A DNA stretch of 64,000 bases from Streptomyces spinoverrucosus (GTDB lineage Bacteria > Actinomycetota > Actinomycetes > Streptomycetales > Streptomycetaceae), in assembly GCF_006539505.1 (NCBI RefSeq), contig NZ_BJND01000036.1, forward strand, positions 1 to 64,000, written 5' to 3'. The notes under the pieces are model-generated. The model saw nothing but the letters and a program-made list of their open reading frames with translations. It was not told where the DNA came from and did no database searches. Of this stretch, positions 26,941 through 34,668 are shown piece by piece. The stretch's first letter is position 1, and each line of letters starts with the position of its first letter. Both the position numbers and the translations under genes were made by a program.

Positions 26941-27250
26941 CCTCCACCGTGAACGGCCCCGTTCTCGACGCCGCTGTCACGTCCGCGATCTCGCCCACCA
27001 TCGCGCACCGCACCAGCCGCGTGCCCTGGGCCCGTGCCGTGCGTTCCGCCCGGGCGCAGGCCGCCTCGGAGCCCTCCGCCCAGTGATCCGCCGCCGCGAG
27101 CGCCGCGAGGTCCGCGGCGCCGGCCGCGCGGTGCCGGGTCACGGCGGCCTGCCCCAGGGCGAGCAGGACGCCGAACACGGCACACAGGACGGCGATCACA
27201 CCGACGCTCCAGACGGTGGCGGACCCCCGGTCCCCGTCACCGCCCCTCAT
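26837..27250 (-). CDS. TadE-like protein of the helicase/secretion neighbourhood (Rv3654c type)
   Basis: 137 residues. A short N-terminal leader (GGDGDRG) and a single membrane helix (VWSVGVIAVLCAVFGVLLAL) precede a small extracytoplasmic domain with a Cys pair (ACARAE, VRCAMV). The C-terminal 30 residues are Pro/Ala-rich and are encoded opposite the helicase repeat region. It is the last gene of the tad operon. Its start overlaps the preceding stop by four bases (ATGA), implying translational coupling. The family name reflects its position next to the helicase in actinobacteria. A role in pilus or secretion assembly is inferred. Confidence 0.8.
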   Translation of the reverse strand: MRGGDGDRGSATVWSVGVIAVLCAVFGVLLALGQAAVTRHRAAGAADLAALAAADHWAEGSEAACARAERTARAQGTRLVRCAMVGEIADVTAASRTGPFTVEVRARAGPAEAVAPVPPEAPAHRSASAPPAAPPDP

Positions 27251-27666
27251 CCGGGCACCTCCACCGTCTCCTTGGCGACCGCCCCCTCAGCGACCGTCCC
27301 CGCCGCGACCGTCTCCTCAGCGACCGCGACGGCCTCCTCCCGCAGCTCGTACGACAGCCGCCCCAACCCCGGTGCCTTGGCCACGACCACAACCCGAACC
27401 CGGTCACCCTCCCGGCCGATGGTGACCTTCGCCCCGCGTGGGGCCACCTCGCGGGTCAGTTCGACGACCGCGTCGTGCGGGTCCTGCCGGGCCGCCGCGC
27501 GGGCGCCCGTCCGGGCCGCGTCCACGCACTGGATCTGCGCGGCCACCACGAGCAGCCCCCAGACCAGCCCCATCGCGAACATCACCAGCACGGGCAGCAC
27601 CAACGCCGCCTCCGCCGTCACGAACCCCTGGTCGGAGCCCCGCCCTCGCCACTTACATCCGCGCAT
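27247..27666 (-). CDS. TadE family minor pilin-like protein
   Basis: 139 residues. The N-terminus reads GFVTAEAALVLPVLVMFAMG: a glycine, then an acidic residue at +5 and a hydrophobic helix, the pattern of TadE pseudopilins. A small domain with one Cys (QIQCVDAART, typical of TadE) follows, then a tail of short repeats (ETVAAGTVAEGAVAKETVEV). TadE proteins assist Flp pilus assembly in well-studied bacteria. It overlaps the pilin gene upstream by 14 bases and the next gene by four. Confidence 0.85.
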   Translation of the reverse strand: MRGCKWRGRGSDQGFVTAEAALVLPVLVMFAMGLVWGLLVVAAQIQCVDAARTGARAAARQDPHDAVVELTREVAPRGAKVTIGREGDRVRVVVVAKAPGLGRLSYELREEAVAVAEETVAAGTVAEGAVAKETVEVPG

Positions 27667-27862
27667 TGAGGGCCTCCTTGACGATGCTCTGCAGCTCCGC
27701 GCCGACCTGCCCGCTCGTTACGACCTTGTAGAGCAGCACCGCGAAGGCCGCCGCCGCGACGATCCCCACCGCGTACTCGGAGGTGACCATCCCGGCCTCC
27801 TTCCGCATGCCGCGCATCCGCCACACCAGAGCACGCACGCGTGCCCGTACCGCCTTGCACAT
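27653..27862 (-). CDS. DUF4244 protein, probable Flp-type pilin
   Basis: 69 residues. A basic leader (MCKAVRARVRALVWRMRGMR) ends in KEAG, followed by MVTSEYAVG and a hydrophobic helix. In Flp pilins the prepilin peptidase cuts after a glycine, and the mature protein has Glu at +5 and Tyr at +6; here MVTSEY meets both. The protein is therefore likely to be the structural subunit of the tad locus. The ATG follows GGGGG. A 107-base gap separates it from tadC, so it may have extra promoter input, sensible for an abundant subunit. Confidence 0.8.
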   Translation of the reverse strand: MCKAVRARVRALVWRMRGMRKEAGMVTSEYAVGIVAAAAFAVLLYKVVTSGQVGAELQSIVKEALNARM

Positions 27863-27969
27863 CTCAACCCCCGTGAGGTTCCGTTTCGTTGATCGGAGCT
27901 GTTCTTCTTCAAAGACCATTCGTCATACGCCAGTTGCTCTCCCGCACGCGGCGTGTGCTCACCCACCCG

Positions 27970-28758
27970 TCATCCGCCACCCCCTCCCAACACCCCACCC
28001 GCCAGACCGATCACCACGGGCAGCACCCCGACCGCGATGAAGGCGGGCAGGAAGCACAGCCCCACCGGCGCGGTGACCATGACGGCCGCTCGCCGGGCCC
28101 GTGCCGTCGCGCTGCGGGCCCAGTCGGCGCGGGCGTCCGCGGCGATGCGCGCGACCGGTGCGGCCGCGGGGAGACCGGACACGTCGGCCCGTTCCAGCAG
28201 GCGGGCCAGGGCGTCGGCGCCCGGTGTGGCGGCCAACCCGCGCCATGCCTCCGCCGGTTCGCCGCCGAGCCGTACTTCCGCCGCCCCGCGCGCCAGCGCC
28301 TGTCCGACCGGGCCACCGAGCGCCTCGCCCACGGCCTGCGCGGCGATCACCGGACCGGCGCCGGCCGCGATGCAGGCGGCCACCAGATCGGCGGCGAGCG
28401 GGAGTTGCCGGGCCGCCTCACGCGGGTCGAAGGCCGCACCCTCGGCCACCGCCGCCGTCTGCCGCTGACGCCACCGCCACACCCCGACCGCCGCGACCAG
28501 CCCCACGGCGACACCCACGCCCCCGCCGACCAGCACCCACCCGGCGCCGACCACGGCGACCGCCGGCCACCACCGCCGTACGACACCCGCGACCTCGACA
28601 CGCGGCCGCCGGCCATCGGCTTCCCGGCCCAGCAGCTCGGCCAGCCGCCTCCGCGTCCGGCGCTCCCGCCGTACACCCACCGCCCAGCGCACGACCCACA
28701 CCAGGGCGAGCACGACCCCCAGGGCCGCCCCCAGCCTGTGGACAACTTGCGCGCTCAT
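27970..28758 (-). CDS. tadC: Type II secretion/tad F-type membrane protein (TadC-like)
   Basis: 262 residues. N-terminal helix (LGAALGVVLALVWVVRW), a pair of helices near 70-95, a soluble T2SSF domain (ALARGAAEVRLGGEPAEAW...LARLLERADVSGLP) and two C-terminal helices (APVGLCFLPAFIAVGVLPVV). TadB/TadC pairs form the inner-membrane platform on which the ATPase acts. It overlaps tadB by four bases. A TGTGGACAA sequence (DnaA-box-like) lies near its start, probably by chance. Confidence 0.85.
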   Translation of the reverse strand: MSAQVVHRLGAALGVVLALVWVVRWAVGVRRERRTRRRLAELLGREADGRRPRVEVAGVVRRWWPAVAVVGAGWVLVGGGVGVAVGLVAAVGVWRWRQRQTAAVAEGAAFDPREAARQLPLAADLVAACIAAGAGPVIAAQAVGEALGGPVGQALARGAAEVRLGGEPAEAWRGLAATPGADALARLLERADVSGLPAAAPVARIAADARADWARSATARARRAAVMVTAPVGLCFLPAFIAVGVLPVVIGLAGGVLGGGGG

Positions 28759-29630
28759 GCCGTCTCGGCTCCCCTCACGATCCGCAGCGCCCACCACAGC
28801 CCCAGGCCCTCCAGCACCCCGCCCACCAGCAGGCAGCCCAGCCCCGCGCCGGTGTGCAGCAGTACGTGCAGCGGGTCGGCGCCGAGCGCGGCGCCGAGGA
28901 GGATGCCGAGGGCCGGCAGCGCGGCGAGCATCACCGCCGTGGCGCGGGAACCGGCCAACTGGGCCCGGAACTCGGCACGCTGGTCCCGCTCCGCCCGCAG
29001 GGCGGCCTCCAGCCGGTCGAGCCCGGCCGCGAGACCCGCGCCCCGGTCGACCGCGACCCGCCAGCACGCGGCGAGCCCCAGCAGCCCGTCGGCCCCCGGC
29101 TGCCGTGCCGCCACCGCGAGCGCCCCCGGCACATCCCCGCCGAACCGCGCCGCCGCCAGCACCGGCGCCTGCTCCTGTGCCTCACCGAGCCCTCCAGAGT
29201 CACGCGCGGCCCGCAGCAGGGCCTCACCCGGCTGCCGTCCGGCCCGCACCTCTCCGGCGAGCGCCGAGCACAGCGCGATCACCGCGTCGCCGCGCCGCTC
29301 CCGCGCCCGCCGTGCCTCCCCGGCCAGCCGCACCCGCCGCAGTACCGGAACCCCGGCCGCCCCCGCGACGACCGGGAGCACCGACGACCCCAGCACCCCG
29401 AGCACCAGCCCGGCGACCGGCGCCCACCACTCGATCCGCAGCCGCCCACGGATCGACCGCGACAAACCGGCCCACCGCCGCCACGCGGGAGGCCCACTGC
29501 CCACCACGCCGCCTCCGGCCAGCAACAGGTGCGCCCGCCGCGACCCCGAGTGCCATCCGCCCATCAGCCACACGGCCGCCCCGGCACACACCAGGGCCGC
29601 GCTCATCGCCGTCTCACCCATACCGCTCAC
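28755..29630 (-). CDS. tadB: Type II secretion/tad F-type membrane protein (TadB-like)
   Basis: 291 residues from a GTG that overlaps the tadA stop (TGGTGAGC) and has GGGGGAG just upstream. Helices at the N-terminus and about 70-95, a T2SSF domain (ALCSALAGEVRAGRQPGEAL...RLEAALRAERDQRAEFRAQ) and a C-terminal helix pair (AVMLAALPALGILLGAALGA; LGCLLVGGVLEGLGLWWAL). It is a platform protein partnering TadC. Overlaps on both sides show a tightly coupled operon. Confidence 0.85.
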   Translation of the reverse strand: MSGMGETAMSAALVCAGAAVWLMGGWHSGSRRAHLLLAGGGVVGSGPPAWRRWAGLSRSIRGRLRIEWWAPVAGLVLGVLGSSVLPVVAGAAGVPVLRRVRLAGEARRARERRGDAVIALCSALAGEVRAGRQPGEALLRAARDSGGLGEAQEQAPVLAAARFGGDVPGALAVAARQPGADGLLGLAACWRVAVDRGAGLAAGLDRLEAALRAERDQRAEFRAQLAGSRATAVMLAALPALGILLGAALGADPLHVLLHTGAGLGCLLVGGVLEGLGLWWALRIVRGAETA

Positions 29631-30850
29631 CACTCCCCCTCGGTTCTGTCGTGCAGCAGTTCTCGCCCGTCCTCCGCGAGCCCCGTCCCGCTCCCGCCTC
29701 CGCCGCAGAGCAGCCCCCGCAACCGCCCCCACCCCTGCTCTCGCACAAACGCCTCCGTGCCCCACCGCAGGGCCGGAACCGTCCGCACCAGCCCCGAGGC
29801 ATCCCGCTCCAGCACATGCACCTCCGCGATCCGCCGCCGCCCGTTCCGGTCCCGCACGAGGTGCAGGACGACCGCCAGCGCCGCCGCCAACTGGCTGTGC
29901 AGGGCGGCCCGGTCGAGCCCGGCCGCCGTGCCGAGGGCCTCCAGGCGGGCGGGGACGTCCGCGGCGGCATTGGCATGGACGGTCCCGCAGCCGCCCTCGT
30001 GGCCCGTGTTCAACGCGGCCAGCAGATGCACCACTTCCGCCCCGCGCACCTCACCGACCACGAGCCGGTCGGGCCGCATGCGCAACGCCTGCCGGACCAG
30101 GTCCTCCAGCGTCACGAGTCCGGCGCCCTCCTGGTTGGCGGGCCGGGTCTCCAGGCGCACGACGTGCGGATGGTCGGGCCGCAGCTCCGCCGAGTCCTCA
30201 GCGAGCACAATCCGCTCGTCCGGCCCGACCAGCCCGAGCAGGGCGCTCAGCAAGGTCGTCTTGCCGGTGCCCGTGCCCCCGCTGATCAGGAACGACAACC
30301 GCGCGCGAAGCAGCGCCCGCAGCACCCGGTCCCCGCCCGGCGGCACCGTGCCCGCCGCCACTAGTTCGTCGAGGGTGAACGCGCGCGGGCGGACCACTCG
30401 AAGCGACAGGCACGTACAGCCCACGGCGACCGGCGGCAGCACCGCGTGCAGTCGCGTGCCGTCCGGCAGCCGGGCGTCGACCCACGGCCGGGCGTCGTCC
30501 AGGCGTCGCCCGGCCACCGCGGCCAGGCGCTGCGCAAGACGTCGTACGGCCGCCGCGTCCGCGAAGGACACGGGCGTCAGCTCCAGTCCGCCGCCCCGGT
30601 CCACCCACACCCGGTCCGGCGCCGAGACCAGTACGTCGGTCACCGCCGGATCGGCGAGCAGCGGCTCCAGTGGGCCGCTGCCGACCAGCTCGGACCGCAA
30701 CTGCTGGGCCGCCCCCAGGACTTCGGCGTCACCCAGCACCCGGCCCTGCTCCCGCAGTGCCTGTGCCACGCGCGCGGGTGTGGGCTCGGCGCCGCTCTCG
30801 GCCAGCCACTGCCGTACGCCGTCCAGCAGGGGCTCCGCGAAGGTGTTCAT
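29627..30850 (-). CDS. tadA: Secretion ATPase of the TadA/CpaF family
   Basis: 407 residues. A helical N-terminal domain with LVGSGPLEPLLADPAVTDVLV is typical of CpaF; the ATPase core has Walker A GGTGTGKT at 191-198, an Asp box (LAEDSAELRPDHPHVVRLE), Walker B LVVGEVRG near 263-270 and a His box (GHEGGCGTVHAN). It should power assembly or export of the Flp-like pilin. It overlaps ssd by four bases and tadB by four. Confidence 0.93.
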   Translation of the reverse strand: MNTFAEPLLDGVRQWLAESGAEPTPARVAQALREQGRVLGDAEVLGAAQQLRSELVGSGPLEPLLADPAVTDVLVSAPDRVWVDRGGGLELTPVSFADAAAVRRLAQRLAAVAGRRLDDARPWVDARLPDGTRLHAVLPPVAVGCTCLSLRVVRPRAFTLDELVAAGTVPPGGDRVLRALLRARLSFLISGGTGTGKTTLLSALLGLVGPDERIVLAEDSAELRPDHPHVVRLETRPANQEGAGLVTLEDLVRQALRMRPDRLVVGEVRGAEVVHLLAALNTGHEGGCGTVHANAAADVPARLEALGTAAGLDRAALHSQLAAALAVVLHLVRDRNGRRRIAEVHVLERDASGLVRTVPALRWGTEAFVREQGWGRLRGLLCGGGGSGTGLAEDGRELLHDRTEGEW

Positions 30851-31950
30851 GCCGCACCCGCCTCGACCAGTGCCCGCTCCCAGAACTCCTTGCAGAACCG
30901 GGCCAGTGGCCCGCGCCCGCCGGCGCCGGGCGGTGCCTTGCCCTCGGCCGGGCGCAGCAGACCGGCCTCGACGGGCACCTCACCGGCCAGCGGCAGGCCG
31001 AGCAGCCGGGCCACCTCGCGGTCGTCGAGGCCGGGCGCGTACGGCCCGCGTACCGCTACGCGCAGATCGCGCAGGACCATGCCGGCCGCGGACGCCACCC
31101 GGCCGGCCGCCGCGACCGCGCGCAGCTCGGCGGGGACCACGAGGAGCCCGATGTCGAGCTGGGCGAGGGCCTCGGCGGTCCCGTCGTCGATCCGGCGCGG
31201 CAGATCGACCACGACCGTGCCGCCCCGGCGCCGCGCCGCGGCCAGCACCGCCCGTACGGCCTGCGGTGGGATGGCGACGCAGTCGCCGCGGTCCCAGCTG
31301 AGCACCCGCAGGGAGTGCAGCTGGGGCAGGGACTCCTCCAGGGCGCCGCTGCCGACTCGGCCGCGCGAGGCGGCGAAGGCGGGCCAGCGCAGGCCCTCGG
31401 CGGTTTCGCCGCCGAGGAGAACGTCGAGTCCGCCGCCCAGCGGATCGGTGTCCACGAGCAGGGTGCGCAGGCCCTCGCGCGCGGAGGTGACGGCGAGCGC
31501 GCAGGCCAGCGTGGACGCTCCGGCGCCGCCCCGGCCGCCGATCACACCGACGGTGAGAGCGGGCCGCCCGACGCCCTCGACGACGTCGGCGATCCGGTCG
31601 ACCAGCCAGTGCTCGCCGTCGGGCAGCATCAGGACGTGGTCGGCGCCGATCTGGACGGCGCGTTTCCATACGCCGGGATCGTCCTGGTCGCGGCCGACCA
31701 GCACCACCCCTCGTCTGCGCGCGGCCCCGCGGACACGTCGCGCGGCGTCGTCCCCGACCAGGACCAGCGGCGCGGCCTCCCAGCCTCCGCTGCGGTCCGG
31801 CACGGTGGGGTGGACCTCCGGTGTGGCTCCCGCCGCCGCGCACAGGCGCAGCAGGTCGTCGAGCAGTTCGGCGTCCTCGGTGACGATCAGCGGTCGGCTC
31901 TGCCGCCCTCCGGCGGCGGACCGCGGATCGTGTGTGACGGTTCCGGCCAC
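30847..31950 (-). CDS. ssd: Septum-site-determining (Ssd)/CpaE-like ATPase with altered P-loop
   Basis: 367 residues. A receiver-like N-terminal half (SRPLIVTEDAELLDDLL... VLVGDD) precedes a MinD/ParA-type domain. The deviant Walker A is GGRGGAGAST (138-147): the signature lysine is Arg140 and the phosphate-binding lysine is Ala145, so ATP hydrolysis is unlikely. CpaE-like proteins position tad pili; the mycobacterial relative Rv3660c (Ssd) affects septum placement. It heads the seven-gene operon. The GTG start has GGGGGAAG eight bases upstream. The region upstream holds a DnaA-box-like sequence and hairpins. Confidence 0.85.
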   Translation of the reverse strand: MAGTVTHDPRSAAGGRQSRPLIVTEDAELLDDLLRLCAAAGATPEVHPTVPDRSGGWEAAPLVLVGDDAARRVRGAARRRGVVLVGRDQDDPGVWKRAVQIGADHVLMLPDGEHWLVDRIADVVEGVGRPALTVGVIGGRGGAGASTLACALAVTSAREGLRTLLVDTDPLGGGLDVLLGGETAEGLRWPAFAASRGRVGSGALEESLPQLHSLRVLSWDRGDCVAIPPQAVRAVLAAARRRGGTVVVDLPRRIDDGTAEALAQLDIGLLVVPAELRAVAAAGRVASAAGMVLRDLRVAVRGPYAPGLDDREVARLLGLPLAGEVPVEAGLLRPAEGKAPPGAGGRGPLARFCKEFWERALVEAGAA

Positions 31951-32553
31951 GGTTTGCTTCCCCCTTCGCTGCTTGTCCGCTGCGCTCGCGCAGCCCCTGC
32001 GGCCCCGCGATTCGCATCCATGTGAAGAACCGGCAACCGGCCTCCATATGAGCGGCCGACGGATTCCGGCCATGCGCGCCCGACAATCCGAACCGGCCAG
32101 GAACTCGCCGCGAGCGGGCCGCGCAGGAATCACGGTGCAGCGATCCCGAAAATCGTGTGGATCTTGGTCGATAACTGTGGACAACTCGGTGGTTGTGAAT
32201 ATCGCCGTCACCCATACCGGTGACCCCTGCACCATCTCCTGTGCGACTTCCGCAGAGCAGTCCAACGACTACGCACAGTGATGGATCGCGGACATGCGAA
32301 AGAGGCGGCCACAGCCGCCTCGATGCGGCGCCGTGGCCGCGAGAAGAAGGGAGAAACCCACCCGGACATGCGACGACCCCCGCCGGGGGGGAGAGCGGGG
32401 GTCGTCCCCACGGCCGACTCGGGGGGGGAGGAGTCGGACCGGGTTAGCACGGTCGCGAACGATCCGTGACTTCCATGGTGTACCCGAGAGCCCTCTCAGG
32501 CAAACCCACGCGCCCCACCTTACGCCGAATGGGCTGCCCCTATGCTCAGGGGC
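31951..32553. other. 600-base divergent region between the tad operon and the HAD gene
   Basis: No gene is seen. It must hold the tad-operon promoter (minus) and the HAD promoter (plus). It contains TGTGGACAA, a DnaA-box-like sequence, at 32176-32184 and three hairpins at 32302-32437. Between 31951 and 32170 nothing recognisable stands out. Confidence 0.5.
32302..32437. other. Three consecutive hairpins
   Basis: Hairpin 1 (32302-32321): GAGGCGGC/GCCGCCTC with a CACA loop; on the minus strand it is followed by TTTCG and could terminate a leftward transcript. Hairpin 2 (32373-32405): 11 perfect pairs (ACGACCCCCGC) with a G-rich loop. Hairpin 3 (32414-32437): CCGACTC/GAGTCGG around a G-run. Such structures between divergent starts suggest a small RNA or a long structured leader. 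Confidence 0.4.
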
Positions 32554-33375
32554 GTGGAAAACCACTCGTTGCCCCGCACAGCGGCCTTCTTTGACCTGGA
32601 CAAGACGGTCATTGCGAAGTCGAGCACGCTCACCTTCAGCAAGTCGTTCTATCAGGGCGGCCTGATCAACCGCCGTGCCGCCTTGCGTACCGCATACGCC
32701 CAGTTCGTCTTCCTCCTGGGCGGCATGGACCACGATCAGATGGAGCGCACGCGCGCGTACCTGTCCAGGCTCGTGCAGGGCTGGAACATCCAGCAGGTCA
32801 AGGAGATCGTCGCCGAGACGCTGCACGACATCATCGACCCGATCATCTACGACGAGGCCGCCTCCCTGATCGAGGAGCACCACACCGCCGGACGCGATGT
32901 GGTGATCGTGTCCACGTCGGGCGCCGAGGTGGTCGAGCCGATCGGCGAGCTGCTCGGCGCCGACCGGGTGGTCGCCACTCGGATGGTCGTGGGCGACGAC
33001 GGCTGCTACACGGGCGAGGTGGAGTACTACGCCTACGGCCCCACGAAGGCGGAGGCGATCCGGGAGCTGGCCGAGTCCGAGGGCTACGACCTTTCACGCT
33101 GCTACGCCTACAGCGACTCGGTGACGGACCTTCCGATGCTGGAGTCGGTTGGAAATCCGCACGCGGTGAATCCCGACCGCGCACTGCGCCGCGAGGCACT
33201 CGCGCGCGGGTGGCCGATTCTCGATTTCCACCGCCCGGTCAGACTCAAGCAGCGACTGCCCGCCTTCTCCGTACCGCCGCGTCCAGTTCTGGTCGCGGCG
33301 GCCGCCATAGGTGCCGCGGCAGCCACCGCCGGCCTCGTCTGGTACGCCAGCCGCCGCCGGACGGCCACCGTCTGA
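32554..33375 (+). CDS. HAD-IB family phosphatase (SerB-like) with C-terminal membrane anchor
   Basis: 273 residues. HAD motifs: DLDKT with nucleophile Asp14 and Asp16, STSG (motif II), the Lys of PTKAEAI (III) and SDSVTDLPML (IV). The nearest known activities are phosphoserine or phospholipid-head-group phosphatases; the substrate here is unknown. The last 40 residues contain a hydrophobic stretch (VLVAAAAIGAAAATAGLVWY) and a basic tail, so it is probably membrane-bound. The GTG start is preferred: TATGCT lies seven bases before it (leaderless pattern), overlapping an ATG 12 bases upstream that would otherwise be chosen. From memory, the S. coelicolor counterpart is annotated as linked to morphological differentiation. 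Confidence 0.85.
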   Translation: MENHSLPRTAAFFDLDKTVIAKSSTLTFSKSFYQGGLINRRAALRTAYAQFVFLLGGMDHDQMERTRAYLSRLVQGWNIQQVKEIVAETLHDIIDPIIYDEAASLIEEHHTAGRDVVIVSTSGAEVVEPIGELLGADRVVATRMVVGDDGCYTGEVEYYAYGPTKAEAIRELAESEGYDLSRCYAYSDSVTDLPMLESVGNPHAVNPDRALRREALARGWPILDFHRPVRLKQRLPAFSVPPRPVLVAAAAIGAAAATAGLVWYASRRRTATV

Positions 33376-33577
33376 CCTGCCACTTCACCACGCCCGAGCA
33401 ACGCCGCAATCCCGGCGCCCGTTCAATACACCTTTGAACTTAAAAGTAAAGAAGCGAGGCGGTCACTTCCGCTTGCTCCTCACCTGGAGTACAAAGGAGA
33501 CAACGGCCCGCGAGACCAAGGACATCCGAAAGGATCACCTTTTAACCGCATTTGGCCCCACGGACCGAGCATGAACA

Positions 33578-33697
33578 CTGGGCACCCACGCGACGTCGAC
33601 CCGTCGATTACGGGCCAGCCGCACCAGGTCACGGGCAAAGATCCCGACCTGATGGGCGACATATCGAGGACGCTTGGTAACCGGGTGGACATGCCAG
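33578..33697 (+). ncRNA. Candidate structured RNA (6S-like, scr3559 position)
   Basis: The 367-base gap between the HAD gene and the Fic-like gene folds as one long interrupted rod. Outer pairs CTGG/CCAG and CACCC/GGGTG enclose TCGAT/ATCGA and an apical CAGGTC/GACCTG plus GGG/CCC hairpin with a seven-base loop; internal loops separate them. A perfect terminator-like stem follows directly. An AT-rich tract upstream (about 33430-33460) could hold a promoter. From memory, S. coelicolor has a 6S-like RNA, scr3559, near this place. Strand and ends are inferred. Confidence 0.4.
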
Positions 33698-33724
33698 CGG
33701 CGGTACGAGAACTCGTACCGCCGC
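33697..33724. terminator. Perfect hairpin ending the structured region
   Basis: A 13-base perfect stem (GCGGCGGTACGAG and complement) separated by only AA. It lies just before the stop of the convergent Fic-like gene, so it can terminate transcripts from both sides. Confidence 0.7.
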
Positions 33725-33742
33725 AACCCTGTTCGGGACCTG

Positions 33743-34567
33743 TTACGCCGCCCCGCGCTGGAGCGCCTCGCACACCGCCGTCGACTCGCGCGCACCCAGT
33801 TCGACCGCCCTGCCGCAGTGCGCGATCCACGCGGCCATGCCCTCGGCAGTGCCGGAGAGGTATCCCTCGAACGCCGTCAGATAGGCCGCGCGACCCAGTT
33901 CGGCGTGTCCCACCTCGGCCGGGCAGACCGACTTCGGGTCGAGGCCGCTGCCGACCAGGACGATCCGCTCGGCCGTGCGTGCGATCAAACCGTTGTGCGA
34001 GACGAAGGGGCGCAGCGCGAGCAGCTCGCCGTGCACGACGGCGGCCGTGACCAGCGCGGGCGCCGAACTCCCCGCGATGATCAACTCGGACAGTCCCTCC
34101 AGCCGTCCGGACACCTCAGCCGCGCTGGGCAGTGGCTGTCCGATCAGCGGCTCGTCGCCCGGCTCGCCCTGCTGCCGGGGCCGCCCGACCTGGTCGGCCT
34201 TGTCCGCGGCCGCCACCAGGTGCAGTCGGGCCAGCACGCGCAGCGGCGACTGCCGCCAGATGGACAGCAGTTGACCCGCCTCGACGGACAGCCGGAGCGC
34301 CGCGCCCATCACCCTGGCCTCGTCGTCGCCGCTGAAGTCGGTGCGCCGGCGCACCTCTTCGAGGGCCCAGTCCGCACCGGACAGCGCGGCGGAACCGCGG
34401 GCCCCGCGCAGCGCCGCCTCGGACGTGATCTCGTTGCTGCGCCGGCGCATGACCCGGTGCCCATAGACCCGGTCCACAGCCTTGCGCACGGACTCCACGG
34501 ACTCGGCCACACCGGGCAGCGAGCCCAGGGCGGCGAGCGGATCGGCGGTCGCGCCTGTCGTACTCAT
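33743..34567 (-). CDS. Degenerate Fic-domain-like protein
   Basis: 274 residues, in relatives often labelled oxidoreductase. The sequence LRPFVSHNGLIAR (185-197) aligns with the Fic motif HPFxxGNGRxxR, but the catalytic His is Arg186, and the GNGR part is HNGL. Upstream, GSAALSGADWALEEV (58-72) resembles the SSAIEG-type segment and helix found in Fic proteins. Fic enzymes transfer AMP or other phosphate groups; without the His this one should not. It may bind nucleotide or a partner instead. It is divergent from the ATPase gene at 34669, 101 bases away. The chosen ATG lacks a clear ribosome site. Confidence 0.65.
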   Translation of the reverse strand: MSTTGATADPLAALGSLPGVAESVESVRKAVDRVYGHRVMRRRSNEITSEAALRGARGSAALSGADWALEEVRRRTDFSGDDEARVMGAALRLSVEAGQLLSIWRQSPLRVLARLHLVAAADKADQVGRPRQQGEPGDEPLIGQPLPSAAEVSGRLEGLSELIIAGSSAPALVTAAVVHGELLALRPFVSHNGLIARTAERIVLVGSGLDPKSVCPAEVGHAELGRAAYLTAFEGYLSGTAEGMAAWIAHCGRAVELGARESTAVCEALQRGAA

Positions 34568-34668
34568 GAGTACGACACTACGCACCCCCGGCGGAAACCC
34601 CACGAAGGAGTGGTCTTCTTCACGCATCGCCGAGCCCCACGCCCGACGCACCACTACGCTTGATGAAC

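Noticed and set aside
28738..28746. TGTGGACAA (DnaA-box-like) near the start of tadC
   Set aside because: Single copy inside overlapping coding sequence; likely chance, unlike the tandem pair at 53310.
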